From an uncultured Paracoccaceae bacterium (GTDB lineage: Bacteria > Pseudomonadota > Alphaproteobacteria > Rhodobacterales > Rhodobacteraceae), in NCBI GenBank assembly GCA_947503925.1, contig CANNFQ010000002.1, positions 62,001 to 126,000 of the forward strand: a stretch of DNA of 64,000 bases. Reading direction: 5' to 3'. A program made the position numbers and the translations under genes. Numbering within the stretch: the first letter of the stretch is position 1; each line of letters starts with the position of its first letter. Below, in pieces: positions 8,322 to 17,033 of the stretch. A model generated the notes under the pieces. The model did not search any database and was not told the DNA's origin. It saw only the letters and a list, made by a program, of their open reading frames with translations.

Positions 8322-11120
8322 ATGACAACCCAATTCGGCAAAGGCTGTCATCTTCACTTGATTGATGGCTCTGCGTTCATTTTCCGCGCCTATCATGCGC
8401 TGCCGCCATTGACGCGCAAATCTGACGGCTTGCCCGTGGGGGCTGTCAGCGGTTTCGTCAATATGCTCCAGCGCTATGTTGAGGCGAATAATGGTGCGGA
8501 TGCCGCGACCCATGTTGCCGTGATTTTTGACAAGGGCAGCCACACGTTCCGCAACGATATGTATGATCAATACAAAGCCAATCGTGAGGCGATGCCCGAG
8601 GACCTCCGCCCGCAAATCCCGCTGACTCGCACCGCAACCAAAGCGTTCAACATCGCCTGCGAAGAGGTCGAAGGGTTTGAGGCGGATGATATCATTGCCA
8701 CGTTGGCCCATCAGGCCCGCGATGCGGGTGGACGGGTCACAATTGTGTCGTCGGATAAGGACCTGATGCAATTGGTGGGCGATGGGGTCGAAATGCTTGA
8801 TCCCATGAAAAATAAGCGCATCGACAGCGATGGCGTGGTCGAAAAATTTGGTGTCGGGCCAGATCGTGTGGTCGATGTTCAAGCGCTGGCCGGTGACAGC
8901 GTCGACAACGTGCCCGGCGCGCCCGGGATCGGAATCAAAACTGCTGCCCTTTTGATCAATGAATTCGGCAATCTGGAAAGCCTGCTGGACCGTGCCAAAG
9001 AGATCAAGCAACCCAAGCGCCGCCAAACGTTGATTGACCACCGCGCACAGATCGAATTGTCAAAGAAGCTGGTCCAACTGGATTGTGATATGACACTCGA
9101 TTTCGGGCTTGATGATCTGGAAGTGAAGGAGCCGGATGCAGATGTGCTGATGGGTTTCCTTGCAGAGATGGAATTCCGCACCGTTACCAAACGCATTGCT
9201 GACAAGTTGGGGGTTGAGGCTCCAGTGATTGAGGCTGTTGCCTCCGCGGCGGAAGTTGCCGCACCAGAGGTCGTCCCATTTGACGCCGAGAAATACGAAT
9301 GCGTGGCCGACGAGGCCGCGTTACAAGTCTGGATCGACCGTATCCGCGAACGTGGCTATGTGGCCGTCGATACCGAAACCACTGGGCTGAACGAGATGAT
9401 CGCCGATCTTGTCGGTATTTCACTTTGTGTCGAGCCGGGCGAAGCCTGTTACATACCGCTGATCCACAAGGCAGCGGCGTCCGATGACCTGTTCGGATCT
9501 GACGATATCGCCGAAGGGCAGATGAATTTCGACACCTGCCTTACCATGCTGAAACCAGTTTTTGAGGACCCTGCGATCCTGAAAATCGGACAGAATATGA
9601 AATATGACGCCAAGATCTTTGCGCGTCACGACATCGCTGTCGCCCCACTCGATGACACGATGCTGATGTCCTATGCGATGAATGCGGGCCTACATAATCA
9701 TGGCATGGACACGCTGTCCGACCGGTATCTGGGGCATACACCCATCCCGATCAAACCGCTTTTGGGGACCGGGAAATCGGCGATCACCTTTGATCGGGTG
9801 CCGCTTGATAAGGCCGTTGCCTATGCGGCAGAGGATGCCGATATCACCTTACGCCTGTGGCAGCAGTTCAAGCCGCAATTGCATGTCAATCGGGTAACCA
9901 CTGTTTATGAGACGCTCGAACGCCCGCTGGTGCCTGTGCTGGCGCAGATGGAACGGAACGGGATCAAGGTTGACCGCGATACGCTCAGCCGGATGTCCAA
10001 CGCCTTTGCCCAGAAAATGGCGGGACTGGAGGATGAGATACAGGAAAAGGCCGGGCGTCCGTTCAATGTCGGTTCGCCCAAACAGTTGGGCGAGATTCTG
10101 TTTGATGAGTTGGAACTGCCCGGTGGCAAGAAGGGCAAGACCGGGGCATATGGCACTGGTGCCGATGTGCTGGAAGACCTCGCGACCGAACATGAACTGC
10201 CCGGTCTGATCCTTGACTGGCGGCAACTTTCCAAGTTGAAATCGACCTATACTGACGCGCTGCAACAGCACATCAATGCGGATACGGGACGTGTGCATAC
10301 GTCGTATTCCATTGCCGGGGCCAACACCGGGCGGCTTGCCTCGACCGATCCAAACTTGCAGAACATCCCGGTGCGCACCGAAGAGGGGCGGCGGATCAGG
10401 GAAGCCTTTGTGGCCGAGCCGGGCAAGGTGATTGTCAGCCTCGACTATTCGCAGATTGAGCTGCGCATTTTGGCGCATATTGCGGGGATCGACGCATTGA
10501 AACAGGCGTTTCTGGATGGGATCGACATTCATGCGATGACCGCGTCGGAAATGTTTGACGTGCCGCTGGATGAGATGACGCCGGAGATCCGGCGTCAAGC
10601 CAAGGCGATCAACTTTGGCGTGATCTATGGCATCTCCGGATTTGGGCTTGCCCGCAATCTGCGCATTCCGCGCAGCGATGCCCAAGGTTTCATCGATCGC
10701 TATTTTGAACGCTTTCCGGGTATCCGAAAGTATATGGATGATACGATCGCCTTTGCCAAAGACAACGCTTACGTGCAAACTTTGTTTGGGCGCAAGATAA
10801 ATACGCCCGAGATAAATGCAAAGGGTCCGCATGCGGGCTTTGCCAAACGGGCGGCAATCAACGCGCCGATCCAGGGCACTGCCGCAGATGTGATCCGACG
10901 TGCAATGATCCGCATGCCTGCGGCGATTGATGGCATTCCGGCCAAGATGCTATTGCAGGTACATGATGAATTGTTGTTCGAGGTTGAAGAGGGCGCTGTT
11001 GACGATCTGATTGGGACGGCGCGGGACGTGATGGAGAATGCCAGCGATCCAGCGGTAAGACTGGATGTCAAACTGGCAGTTGATGCAGGGCAAGGCGCAA
11101 ACTGGGCGGAGGCTCACTAG
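8322..11120 (+). CDS. polA: DNA polymerase I
   Basis: 932 residues with all three classical domains. The N-terminal 5'-3' flap nuclease (about 1-300) removes RNA primers. The 3'-5' proofreading domain is intact: DTETTGL (ExoI), NMKYD (ExoII) and YAAEDAD (ExoIII). The polymerase domain has motif A LDYSQIELR, motif B RRQAKAINFGVIYG and motif C QVHDELLFE with the catalytic acidic residues. It acts in Okazaki-fragment maturation and gap filling. A strong AAAGGAG ribosome-binding sequence precedes ATG 8322. No truncation or frameshift is seen. Confidence 0.98.
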   Translation: MTTQFGKGCHLHLIDGSAFIFRAYHALPPLTRKSDGLPVGAVSGFVNMLQRYVEANNGADAATHVAVIFDKGSHTFRNDMYDQYKANREAMPEDLRPQIPLTRTATKAFNIACEEVEGFEADDIIATLAHQARDAGGRVTIVSSDKDLMQLVGDGVEMLDPMKNKRIDSDGVVEKFGVGPDRVVDVQALAGDSVDNVPGAPGIGIKTAALLINEFGNLESLLDRAKEIKQPKRRQTLIDHRAQIELSKKLVQLDCDMTLDFGLDDLEVKEPDADVLMGFLAEMEFRTVTKRIADKLGVEAPVIEAVASAAEVAAPEVVPFDAEKYECVADEAALQVWIDRIRERGYVAVDTETTGLNEMIADLVGISLCVEPGEACYIPLIHKAAASDDLFGSDDIAEGQMNFDTCLTMLKPVFEDPAILKIGQNMKYDAKIFARHDIAVAPLDDTMLMSYAMNAGLHNHGMDTLSDRYLGHTPIPIKPLLGTGKSAITFDRVPLDKAVAYAAEDADITLRLWQQFKPQLHVNRVTTVYETLERPLVPVLAQMERNGIKVDRDTLSRMSNAFAQKMAGLEDEIQEKAGRPFNVGSPKQLGEILFDELELPGGKKGKTGAYGTGADVLEDLATEHELPGLILDWRQLSKLKSTYTDALQQHINADTGRVHTSYSIAGANTGRLASTDPNLQNIPVRTEEGRRIREAFVAEPGKVIVSLDYSQIELRILAHIAGIDALKQAFLDGIDIHAMTASEMFDVPLDEMTPEIRRQAKAINFGVIYGISGFGLARNLRIPRSDAQGFIDRYFERFPGIRKYMDDTIAFAKDNAYVQTLFGRKINTPEINAKGPHAGFAKRAAINAPIQGTAADVIRRAMIRMPAAIDGIPAKMLLQVHDELLFEVEEGAVDDLIGTARDVMENASDPAVRLDVKLAVDAGQGANWAEAH

Positions 11121-11123
11121 CGC

Positions 11124-11133
11124 GGGGGGGGGG
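11124..11133 (+). repeat. G10 homopolymer in the leader of the next gene
   Basis: Ten consecutive G residues lie between the polA stop (11118-11120) and ATG 11137, just where the ribosome-binding site of the small secreted-protein gene should be. Such tracts slip during replication, so the length may vary between cells or be misread in assembly. Confidence 0.9.
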
Positions 11134-11136
11134 TAA

Positions 11137-11493
11137 ATGATGAGCCGTATGTTTATGGGGGCGTTCCTGATCGGCATGGCAACTGCCGGGGCGGCGCAAA
11201 GCAAACAATACCTGTCCACTGGCGGGTCGTGGTTTTCATTTGAAGAAAATCAGCATGGTGCGGTGTTGAAGTCAATCGAACAATCAACGGCTGTGGCAGC
11301 CCCCGATGGCCCAAAGATCGATGTCGGCGACATTCTTTACCTCGGGCGGTCCTGCGATGCGTTCAGCACAGATTTTGGTGAGGGTAGCTGGAAATGGACA
11401 AATGGCGGTTTCATTGTCGAATTTCCCGCTGGTCGCATCACATTTCCCGGGCAAGTTATCGACATCGTCGAAGAGAACCAGTGCCGTAAGTGA
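11137..11493 (+). CDS. Secreted hypothetical protein
   Basis: 118 residues. A short hydrophobic signal peptide ends near GAAQS at residue 21, so the mature protein should be periplasmic or exported. The mature part is mostly beta-predicted, with two cysteines (CDAF and the near-terminal QCRK) that could form a disulfide. No family was recognised. The start has two adjacent ATG codons (11137, 11140), and the only ribosome-binding sequence is the G10 tract just upstream. It follows polA by 16 bases and may be read from the same transcript. Confidence 0.65.
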   Translation: MMSRMFMGAFLIGMATAGAAQSKQYLSTGGSWFSFEENQHGAVLKSIEQSTAVAAPDGPKIDVGDILYLGRSCDAFSTDFGEGSWKWTNGGFIVEFPAGRITFPGQVIDIVEENQCRK

Positions 11494-11503
11494 TATTACG
11501 GTT

Positions 11504-11526
11504 GGGCAGCCCTCATCGGACTGCCC
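11504..11526. terminator. Hairpin between convergent genes (possible terminator)
   Basis: GGGCAG (11504-11509) and CTGCCC (11521-11526) form a 6-bp GC-rich stem with an 11-nt loop, 10 bases past the stop of the plus-strand gene and in the 120-base space before the convergent heat-shock gene. No clear U-tract follows on either strand, so termination is only suggested. Confidence 0.4.
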
Positions 11527-11613
11527 GGTGTCTTGCATCGGTTATTTGCGACCTTTCGCTAAGTGCACACGCATGGAACGATGCACGAAATCTTAAGGTA
11601 AGGTCGAAACGCG

Positions 11614-12081
11614 CTAGTTGACCGATTTCGCCTCAACGAGGTTGGCATCGGTTTTACCCGCAGCTGAAATCGCGATCCGCCGTGGTTTCAGGGCTTCGGG
11701 CACTTCGCGGATCAGATCGATATGCAGCATGCCGTTTTCATGGCTCGCTTCGGTTACACGCACATGGTCGGCAAGGTGGAAGCGGCGTTCGAACGCGCGG
11801 GTCGCGATGCCCCGATGCAGGTATTTACGTTCGCCATCTTCTTCTGCCTTGCGGGCGGTGACGTGAAGTGAACGATCTTTCACCTCAATGGTAAGGTCAT
11901 TTTCTGAAAATCCCGCAACGGCAATCGAGATGCGCCACCCATCATCAGCAGTCTTTTCAATGTTGTAAGGGGGATAGCTGTTTTGGCTGACATCGCTGGT
12001 CAGCGCCCGGTCCATCAGATCGGCAATCTGGTCAAAGCCAACAGTGGCACGGTAAAGTGGAGTAAGGTCGAAAGTACGCAT
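11614..12081 (-). CDS. Small heat-shock protein (Hsp20/IbpA class)
   Basis: 155-residue ATP-independent holdase. The alpha-crystallin domain spans residues about 38-130, with DGWRISIAVAGFSENDLTIEVKD at its start and the ELHV-like strand SLHVTARK. The IbpA-type N-terminus (MRTFDLTPLYRATVGFDQIADL) marks it as a class A enterobacterial-like sHsp that binds aggregating proteins under heat. Regulation is readable: a heat-shock promoter at 12181-12209 and a 5' leader that folds like a ROSE thermometer over the ribosome-binding site AAGGA. The C-terminal IxI-like motif is RIAIS. Confidence 0.95.
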   Translation of the reverse strand: MRTFDLTPLYRATVGFDQIADLMDRALTSDVSQNSYPPYNIEKTADDGWRISIAVAGFSENDLTIEVKDRSLHVTARKAEEDGERKYLHRGIATRAFERRFHLADHVRVTEASHENGMLHIDLIREVPEALKPRRIAISAAGKTDANLVEAKSVN

Positions 12082-12174
12082 TTCAGGTCATCCTTTATCA
12101 AGCGATAACAGTTGTTTAACCTTCCCGTTATGGGACAGGCCATTCATATCAGGACCCGAATTCGGCGTCCTGAT
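12082..12174 (-). promoter_or_regulatory. ROSE-like RNA thermometer in the hsp20 leader
   Basis: Read on the minus strand, the leader holds three hairpins. The first pairs AUCAGGAC with GUCCUGAU (12148-12174). The second pairs CCU-UCCC with GGGA-AGG around loop AUAAC, with a bulged G. The third (12087-12109) pairs GUUAUC-CUU with AAGGAUGAC around loop GAUA, with a single bulged G; it fully hides the ribosome-binding sequence AAGGA. The strand opposite the Shine-Dalgarno contains UCGCU, matching the UYGCU signature of ROSE elements, where the G is bulged. Known ROSE elements melt at heat-shock temperature and free the ribosome-binding site. Fold inferred by hand. Confidence 0.75.
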
Positions 12175-12180
12175 GCACTT

Positions 12181-12209
12181 TATTTGGGAAGCAATTTGCG
12201 GGTTTCAAG
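12181..12209 (-). promoter_or_regulatory. RpoH (sigma-32) heat-shock promoter of hsp20
   Basis: On the minus strand CTTGAAA (12203-12209) is followed after 14 bases by CCCAAATA (12181-12188). The first box matches the sigma-32 -35 element exactly, and the second is close to the CCCCATNT -10 element with normal spacing. Transcription would begin near 12174, directly at the first hairpin of the thermometer, about 93 bases before the start codon. Confidence 0.75.
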
Positions 12210-12219
12210 CCCCCGCATT

Positions 12220-13035
12220 TCAATCGTTTCGGATGAATTTCGCGCCGGTCTCATTGCGTTCGCTGGAGTTCAGCAACCGCTGTGTCCCACCCGGCCGCGC
12301 TGGCCCCAGCGCTGCGAAATGCGACAGCAGCGTTGATAATGGCCCGTCCAGTGATGTGCCCAGCGCCACCTTTTCGCCGTTGATCTGCGCCATGGCCGAC
12401 ACGACAGAGGCGATGCGCGTTTCGCCGTCGCGAACCGTAAAGACCGGAGAGCCGCTGGACCCGAATTCCACATCGCAATTCATCACAATAACGCCGGTCT
12501 GGCGGCCCAGAACGCTGCAAACCTCTTGCAGGCTCGCAGCCTCTTCCCGTCCGCGTCCGTAAGAGACGACGCCGACATCATCGCCGGTAAGCGGGTTGGG
12601 CGCGATCAAATAGGGCCGCACCCCAGAGATGCGGATCGGCTGCGCCAATTCAAGCACGGCGATGTCCATTGCAACCCGTGTCGGGTCAGTGCCGTCAGGG
12701 TCAAAATCATAGTCCGGATGTCCAATTGCCCGCGAAATCCGCCGCGTCGCATTGGCCCGACCGTCGCGGAGCCCGGCGCGAAATTCGAACAGGTTGGCCG
12801 GGTGCAGGTTGCCATCATCATCGTAAAGGCAATGCGCGGCGGTCAGGATCAGCCTGTCCCGGATCAATGCAGCGGTGCAGAACCCTTTGCCCCGGATATC
12901 AAGACGCCCCACGCCTTCCCAGCCTTTGCTGTCCTGACGTGTATGAAGGGTGACCAATTCCGATTGCTGTGCCTGTGCAGCGATCCCGCCACAGATCCAA
13001 AAAACAACTAAAAAGAGAATCTGCCGCATGATCAC
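12220..13035 (-). CDS. Exported trypsin-like serine protease
   Basis: 271 residues with a signal peptide (hydrophobic residues 5-20, ending AAQAQ). The S1 catalytic triad is visible: His68 in LTAAHC, Asp124 in MDIAVLEL and Ser194 in FGSSGSPVF. Cys53/Cys69 and Cys173/Cys187 can form the two disulfides expected of a periplasmic chymotrypsin-fold enzyme. No PDZ domain is present, so it is not a DegP-type chaperone-protease. The C-terminal 40 residues lack family features. It lies upstream of hsp20 on the same strand, but hsp20 has its own promoter. Confidence 0.9.
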   Translation of the reverse strand: MIMRQILFLVVFWICGGIAAQAQQSELVTLHTRQDSKGWEGVGRLDIRGKGFCTAALIRDRLILTAAHCLYDDDGNLHPANLFEFRAGLRDGRANATRRISRAIGHPDYDFDPDGTDPTRVAMDIAVLELAQPIRISGVRPYLIAPNPLTGDDVGVVSYGRGREEAASLQEVCSVLGRQTGVIVMNCDVEFGSSGSPVFTVRDGETRIASVVSAMAQINGEKVALGTSLDGPLSTLLSHFAALGPARPGGTQRLLNSSERNETGAKFIRND

Positions 13036-13086
13036 GTCCCGCTCGTTTCGGCAAACATGAAAGACAGATTTGGCAGGATTAAGGCG

Positions 13087-14406
13087 TTATCGCAAGATTG
13101 GTATGGCAGGGGTTTGCTTACCTGGTGTCGTCAGCGCAGATGGCTGTGGCCCGCCCGTCGCCCAATCCAGCAATTCAACAGTATGCACGATGGGCACACC
13201 TGTGCCGCCGCCAATTTGCATCATGCAGCCGATATTGCCTGCGGCGATGATATCGGGCGTTAGCGCCTCCAGCGTCTGTACCTTGCGAGCCTTGAGTTGC
13301 TTGGAAATCGTGGGCTGCATCAGGTTGTATGTGCCCGCCGATCCGCAGCACAGATGACTGTCCGCCGGTTCAAGCACCGTGAACCCGGATTTCTTTAGTA
13401 AGTCTTTGGGGTAAGTTTTGATCTGTTGCCCGTGCTGCAGTGAACAGGCGGCGTGATAGGCCACTTTGGTGCCCTTGTCTGCGCCTTCCGGCAAGTCGAG
13501 TTTCATCAGTAGTTCGGACACGTCCATGGCAATCGCAGAAACGCGCGCCGCATCTTCGGCGAGGGCGTCATTGCGAAACATATGCCCGTAATCCTTGACC
13601 GTTGTGCCGCAACCGGACGTATTGATGACGATGGCATCCAGCCCGCCATTGTCGATCTCATGTACCCATGCCTTGATATTCTTGGCCGCGGTGGCGTGGC
13701 TTTCATTTTCCTTGCCCATGTGATGGGTCAACGCGCCGCAACAGCCTGCGCCTTCGGCCACGACGACTTCAGCACCCAACCGAGTCAGAAGGCGGATTGT
13801 GGCGTTGTTGATATCGGTATTCAGCGCCTTTTGCGCGCAGCCAGTCATAAGGGCGACCCGCATCTTTTTGTCTTTCGCCGGAAAGGTTTGCGGATCGTCA
13901 TTGCGGCTGACGGGCGGGATGGTTTTGGGGGCCATCTCCAGCATGGCTCTCAGCCGTGCATCAGGCATGAAGCGCGCAAAAGGTCGCCCGATCTTCGCCC
14001 CGAGCAATGCGACCCGAAACCGCATCGGATAGGGCAGAATACGTGCCAGCAGCCAGCGCAAGGCGCGATCTGACAACGGGCGGTCATAGTTTTTTTCGAT
14101 ATATGCGCGCGCATGATCGACCAGATGCATGTAGTGCACGCCGGACGGGCATGTTGTCATGCAGGCCAGGCAGGACAGGCAACGGTCGATATGTTTGACG
14201 GTTTTCTCATCCGGCACACGCTCGTTTTCGAGCATATCCTTGATCAGGTAGATGCGCCCGCGCGGGCTGTCCAGTTCGTCGCCCAGCACTTGATAGGTGG
14301 GGCAGGTGGCGGTGCAGAAACCGCAATGCACGCAGGACCGCAGGATTTCATTGGACCGCTGGATGCCGGGGTCTTTGAGCTGTTCAGGGGTAAAGGTCGT
14401 TTGCAT
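13087..14406 (-). CDS. glcF: Glycolate oxidase iron-sulfur subunit
   Basis: 439 residues. Two N-terminal 4Fe-4S ferredoxin motifs, CVHCGFCTATCP and CLSCLACMTTCP, pass electrons from GlcD/GlcE to the membrane quinone pool. The C-terminal part has two cysteine-rich CCG-type domains (GCCGAL near residue 225 and HLCCGSAGTY near 350), typical of GlcF and heterodisulfide reductase-like proteins. It is the last gene of glcDEF, and its start shares one base with the glcE stop (TGATG), indicating coupling. The complex oxidises glycolate to glyoxylate. Confidence 0.96.
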   Translation of the reverse strand: MQTTFTPEQLKDPGIQRSNEILRSCVHCGFCTATCPTYQVLGDELDSPRGRIYLIKDMLENERVPDEKTVKHIDRCLSCLACMTTCPSGVHYMHLVDHARAYIEKNYDRPLSDRALRWLLARILPYPMRFRVALLGAKIGRPFARFMPDARLRAMLEMAPKTIPPVSRNDDPQTFPAKDKKMRVALMTGCAQKALNTDINNATIRLLTRLGAEVVVAEGAGCCGALTHHMGKENESHATAAKNIKAWVHEIDNGGLDAIVINTSGCGTTVKDYGHMFRNDALAEDAARVSAIAMDVSELLMKLDLPEGADKGTKVAYHAACSLQHGQQIKTYPKDLLKKSGFTVLEPADSHLCCGSAGTYNLMQPTISKQLKARKVQTLEALTPDIIAAGNIGCMMQIGGGTGVPIVHTVELLDWATGGPQPSALTTPGKQTPAIPILR

Positions 14407-15509
14407 CAGGTCATCATCCCGGGGTTGAGGATACCACGTGGGTCAAATTTGGCGCGCAGCCCAGTGGTGATCGCGGCGAGTGGCGCGGGTTCGGGGTGAA
14501 AGGTCGACGTGTCGGCCTTGCCCCGGATCAAGGTGGCGTGGCCGTCGCAGGCGCCCAGTTTCGCGCGCAGATCTGCACCTTCTGGCATCAGCGCCCAGAT
14601 CAACCCGCCGCCCCAGTCATATTGCACGGCTGTCGCGCCCAGCACGGCGGTGAGCGCGGCGGCGTCGGATGGTTTGGTTGAAATGCGCCAGACATCGCCC
14701 TTTTGATCGGCAAGGGCACTGACATCGCGCACTGACGCCCAATCTTTTTCGCTGCCGATCCGGATCGTCGCTTCGCCGAAACCCTTTAACAGATCGCGCA
14801 GCTTTTCGGCGCGGTAAGTCACTGATTTTTCAAAACCTTCGATGCGGATCATTGTCACCGAGACGCCATCGATCCCGTTGGGCAGATGGGCCGCACCTGT
14901 CGCCTCGAACGGGGAACCTAGCGCCTTGGATAGGGCTGCTATCGCCGTTGCATCGTCCAACCCGTGCAGTAGCACGCAGCCTGTGGTTTCGACATTTGGC
15001 AGCACCTTTAGCGACACCTCTGTCAGTACGCCCAAGGTGCCATACGACCCGCAGATGAGCTTTACCAAGTCATAGCCGGTGACGTTCTTCATCACCCGGC
15101 CACCATTCTTGATGATCGTGCCGGAGCCGTCGACAAAACGGACCCCCAGCGCAAAATCGCGGCAGGCGCCAACGGCAATGCGGCGCGGGCCCGAGACGTT
15201 GGCCGCGACCACGCCGCCGATGGTTGGTTCGCCGGTGGTGCCCAACAGGCCGCGATGATCCATTGGCTCAAACGCAAGGCGTTGATTTTCTTTGGCAAGT
15301 TCGGCCTCAATCGTGGTCACTGGAGTGCCTGCCTTGGCGACGATGGTTAGCGCGCCGGGTTCGTAAAGGGTGACACCTGACAGGCCCGCAGTGCTGAGAG
15401 CGGCGCCTTTGGTGCGTCCGATGGGGCGTGTGCTGCCGCCGGTGATGTGCAAAGGGCCATTGGCACCTGCGATGATTTCCGCAAGCTCGGCTTCGGTTTG
15501 TGGTTTCAT
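14406..15509 (-). CDS. glcE: Glycolate oxidase FAD-binding subunit
   Basis: 367 residues of the FAD-binding PCMH type. The N-terminal FAD segment carries ITGGSTRPIG and the later RIAVGACRDFALG loop. It is smaller than GlcD and lacks part of the oxidase C-terminal domain, as usual for GlcE. It lies between glcD (9-base gap) and glcF (1-base overlap) in a single operon. It is required for glycolate oxidase activity, supplying a second flavin-binding subunit. Confidence 0.95.
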   Translation of the reverse strand: MKPQTEAELAEIIAGANGPLHITGGSTRPIGRTKGAALSTAGLSGVTLYEPGALTIVAKAGTPVTTIEAELAKENQRLAFEPMDHRGLLGTTGEPTIGGVVAANVSGPRRIAVGACRDFALGVRFVDGSGTIIKNGGRVMKNVTGYDLVKLICGSYGTLGVLTEVSLKVLPNVETTGCVLLHGLDDATAIAALSKALGSPFEATGAAHLPNGIDGVSVTMIRIEGFEKSVTYRAEKLRDLLKGFGEATIRIGSEKDWASVRDVSALADQKGDVWRISTKPSDAAALTAVLGATAVQYDWGGGLIWALMPEGADLRAKLGACDGHATLIRGKADTSTFHPEPAPLAAITTGLRAKFDPRGILNPGMMT

Positions 15510-15518
15510 AACAGTCCC

Positions 15519-16952
15519 TTAGGCGGCCCGACGTGATCGAGAGGTTTCAAGTGGAAAGACCTTGGCGGCGTTCAGGAGCCAGGCCGGATCAAACACGTCT
15601 TTGACGGCCATCTGCGCCTCAAGATCCTGCGGATCGAACTGCACATTCATCAGGTCACGCTTTTCGATACCGACACCGTGTTCGCCGGTTAGGCAGCCGC
15701 CCACCTCAACACAGAGTTTCAGGATTTCGGCGCCAAATTCTTCGCATAATTCCAAATCACCGGGCTTGTTGGCGTCGAACAGGATCAGAGGGTGCATGTT
15801 GCCGTCGCCTGCGTGAAAGACGTTGCCGACATCCAGCCCGAATTCCTTGGACATTTCGCCAATCCGTTTCAGCACGAAGGGCAGGGAGGAGACGGGGATC
15901 GTGCCATCAAGGCACATGTAATCGTTGATCTGCCCCATCGCCCCGAAGGCGGATTTGCGACCCAGCCAGATGCGCTCTGCCTCGTCAGCATCTTTGGCTT
16001 GACGCAGTTCAACCGGGTTGTGGCTGGCGGCGATTTTCATAATCAGGTCAAGCTGATAGTCGATTTCATCGTCAGAACCTTCGACCTCCACTATCAACAA
16101 TGCCTCGCACATAGGGTAGCCCGCCTTGGCGAAGGCTTCGGTTGCTTCGATGCAAGGCCGATCCATGAATTCGATGGCGACGGGCAGCACGCCTGCCTTG
16201 ATGATGTCGGTCACGACCTGACCGGCGACCTCGGAACTATCATAGCCCATCAGGACGGGCCGCGCACCTTCGGGTTTGTGCAGGATGCGCAAGGTGGCTT
16301 CGGTCACAACGCCCAGCTGGCCTTCGGACCCGCAGATCAGCCCCAACAGATCCAGCCCGCCCGAATCCAGATGCGCGCCACCAATATCCATGATCTGCCC
16401 GTCCATGGTGACCATTCTGAGGCCCATCAGGTTGTTGGTTGTCACCCCGTATTTCAGACAATGTGCCCCGCCGGAATTCATCGCAATATTGCCTGCAATG
16501 GCGCAGGCGAGTTGGCTGGAGGGGTCAGGCGCGTAGAAAAACCCATTGGTTTCAACGGCTCCGGTCACTGACAGGTTCGTGCGCCCGGTTTGTACGCGGA
16601 TGTAACGGTCATCGTAATTCGTTTCGATCACCTGATTCATCTTGGCTACGCCAAGGATCACACTATCGGCTGTTGGCAGCGCCCCACCGGCCAGCGATGT
16701 GCCCGATCCGCGCGGCACCACGGGAACGCCCATGTCGTGACAGATTTTCAGGACTGCCGCGACTTCATCGGTATTTGCGGGCAGTACTGCGCAAAGCGGC
16801 GGGCATTTATAGGCGGTCAGGGCGTCGCATTCATAGGCGCGGGTTTCGGCAATATCCGAGATCACTGCATCCGCAGCCAGCACGGAGCGAAGCCGTTCCA
16901 CGATCTGATCCTTGCGTGACAGGACGCTGGCATCTGGTGCTGGCATTTCCAT
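15519..16952 (-). CDS. glcD: Glycolate oxidase catalytic subunit
   Basis: 477-residue FAD-linked oxidase. The FAD-binding motif PRGSGTSLAGGALP lies near residue 95, and the C-terminal active-site region GCLTGEHGVGIEKRDLM near 430 is the signature of GlcD and D-lactate dehydrogenases. The first gene of glcDEF; with all three subunits present glycolate is the likely substrate, for example from algal exudates. GGGGAG lies about nine bases before the start, and a 25-bp palindrome (16975-16999) lies 22 bases upstream, where a regulator could bind. No glc regulator gene is present nearby. Confidence 0.96.
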   Translation of the reverse strand: MEMPAPDASVLSRKDQIVERLRSVLAADAVISDIAETRAYECDALTAYKCPPLCAVLPANTDEVAAVLKICHDMGVPVVPRGSGTSLAGGALPTADSVILGVAKMNQVIETNYDDRYIRVQTGRTNLSVTGAVETNGFFYAPDPSSQLACAIAGNIAMNSGGAHCLKYGVTTNNLMGLRMVTMDGQIMDIGGAHLDSGGLDLLGLICGSEGQLGVVTEATLRILHKPEGARPVLMGYDSSEVAGQVVTDIIKAGVLPVAIEFMDRPCIEATEAFAKAGYPMCEALLIVEVEGSDDEIDYQLDLIMKIAASHNPVELRQAKDADEAERIWLGRKSAFGAMGQINDYMCLDGTIPVSSLPFVLKRIGEMSKEFGLDVGNVFHAGDGNMHPLILFDANKPGDLELCEEFGAEILKLCVEVGGCLTGEHGVGIEKRDLMNVQFDPQDLEAQMAVKDVFDPAWLLNAAKVFPLETSRSRRAA

Positions 16953-16974
16953 GAATCGACTCTCCCCATCCAGT

Positions 16975-16999
16975 AATTGGTAAATTTATATTACCAATT
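16975..16999. promoter_or_regulatory. Palindromic operator candidate between glcD and the DUF599 gene
   Basis: AATTGGTAA (16975-16983) and TTACCAATT (16991-16999) are perfect inverted repeats with a 7-base AT spacer. The TGGT/ACCA halves resemble GntR/FadR-family operators such as those of PdhR and LldR, although with a wider spacer. It lies 22 bases upstream of glcD and 34 bases upstream of the chosen DUF599 start, so it could control both directions. The regulator is not in the window. Confidence 0.65.
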
Positions 17000-17033
17000 T
17001 TGAGATATGGCAAGTCTAGACTGGAAAGGTTAC

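Noticed and set aside
8028..9041. 337-codon antisense frame spanning the zinc-finger gene and polA
   Set aside because: A by-product of GC-rich codon bias; no domain recognised.
9849..10832. 327-codon antisense frame within polA
   Set aside because: No motif and no ribosome-binding site; it lies fully inside a gene with well-conserved motifs.
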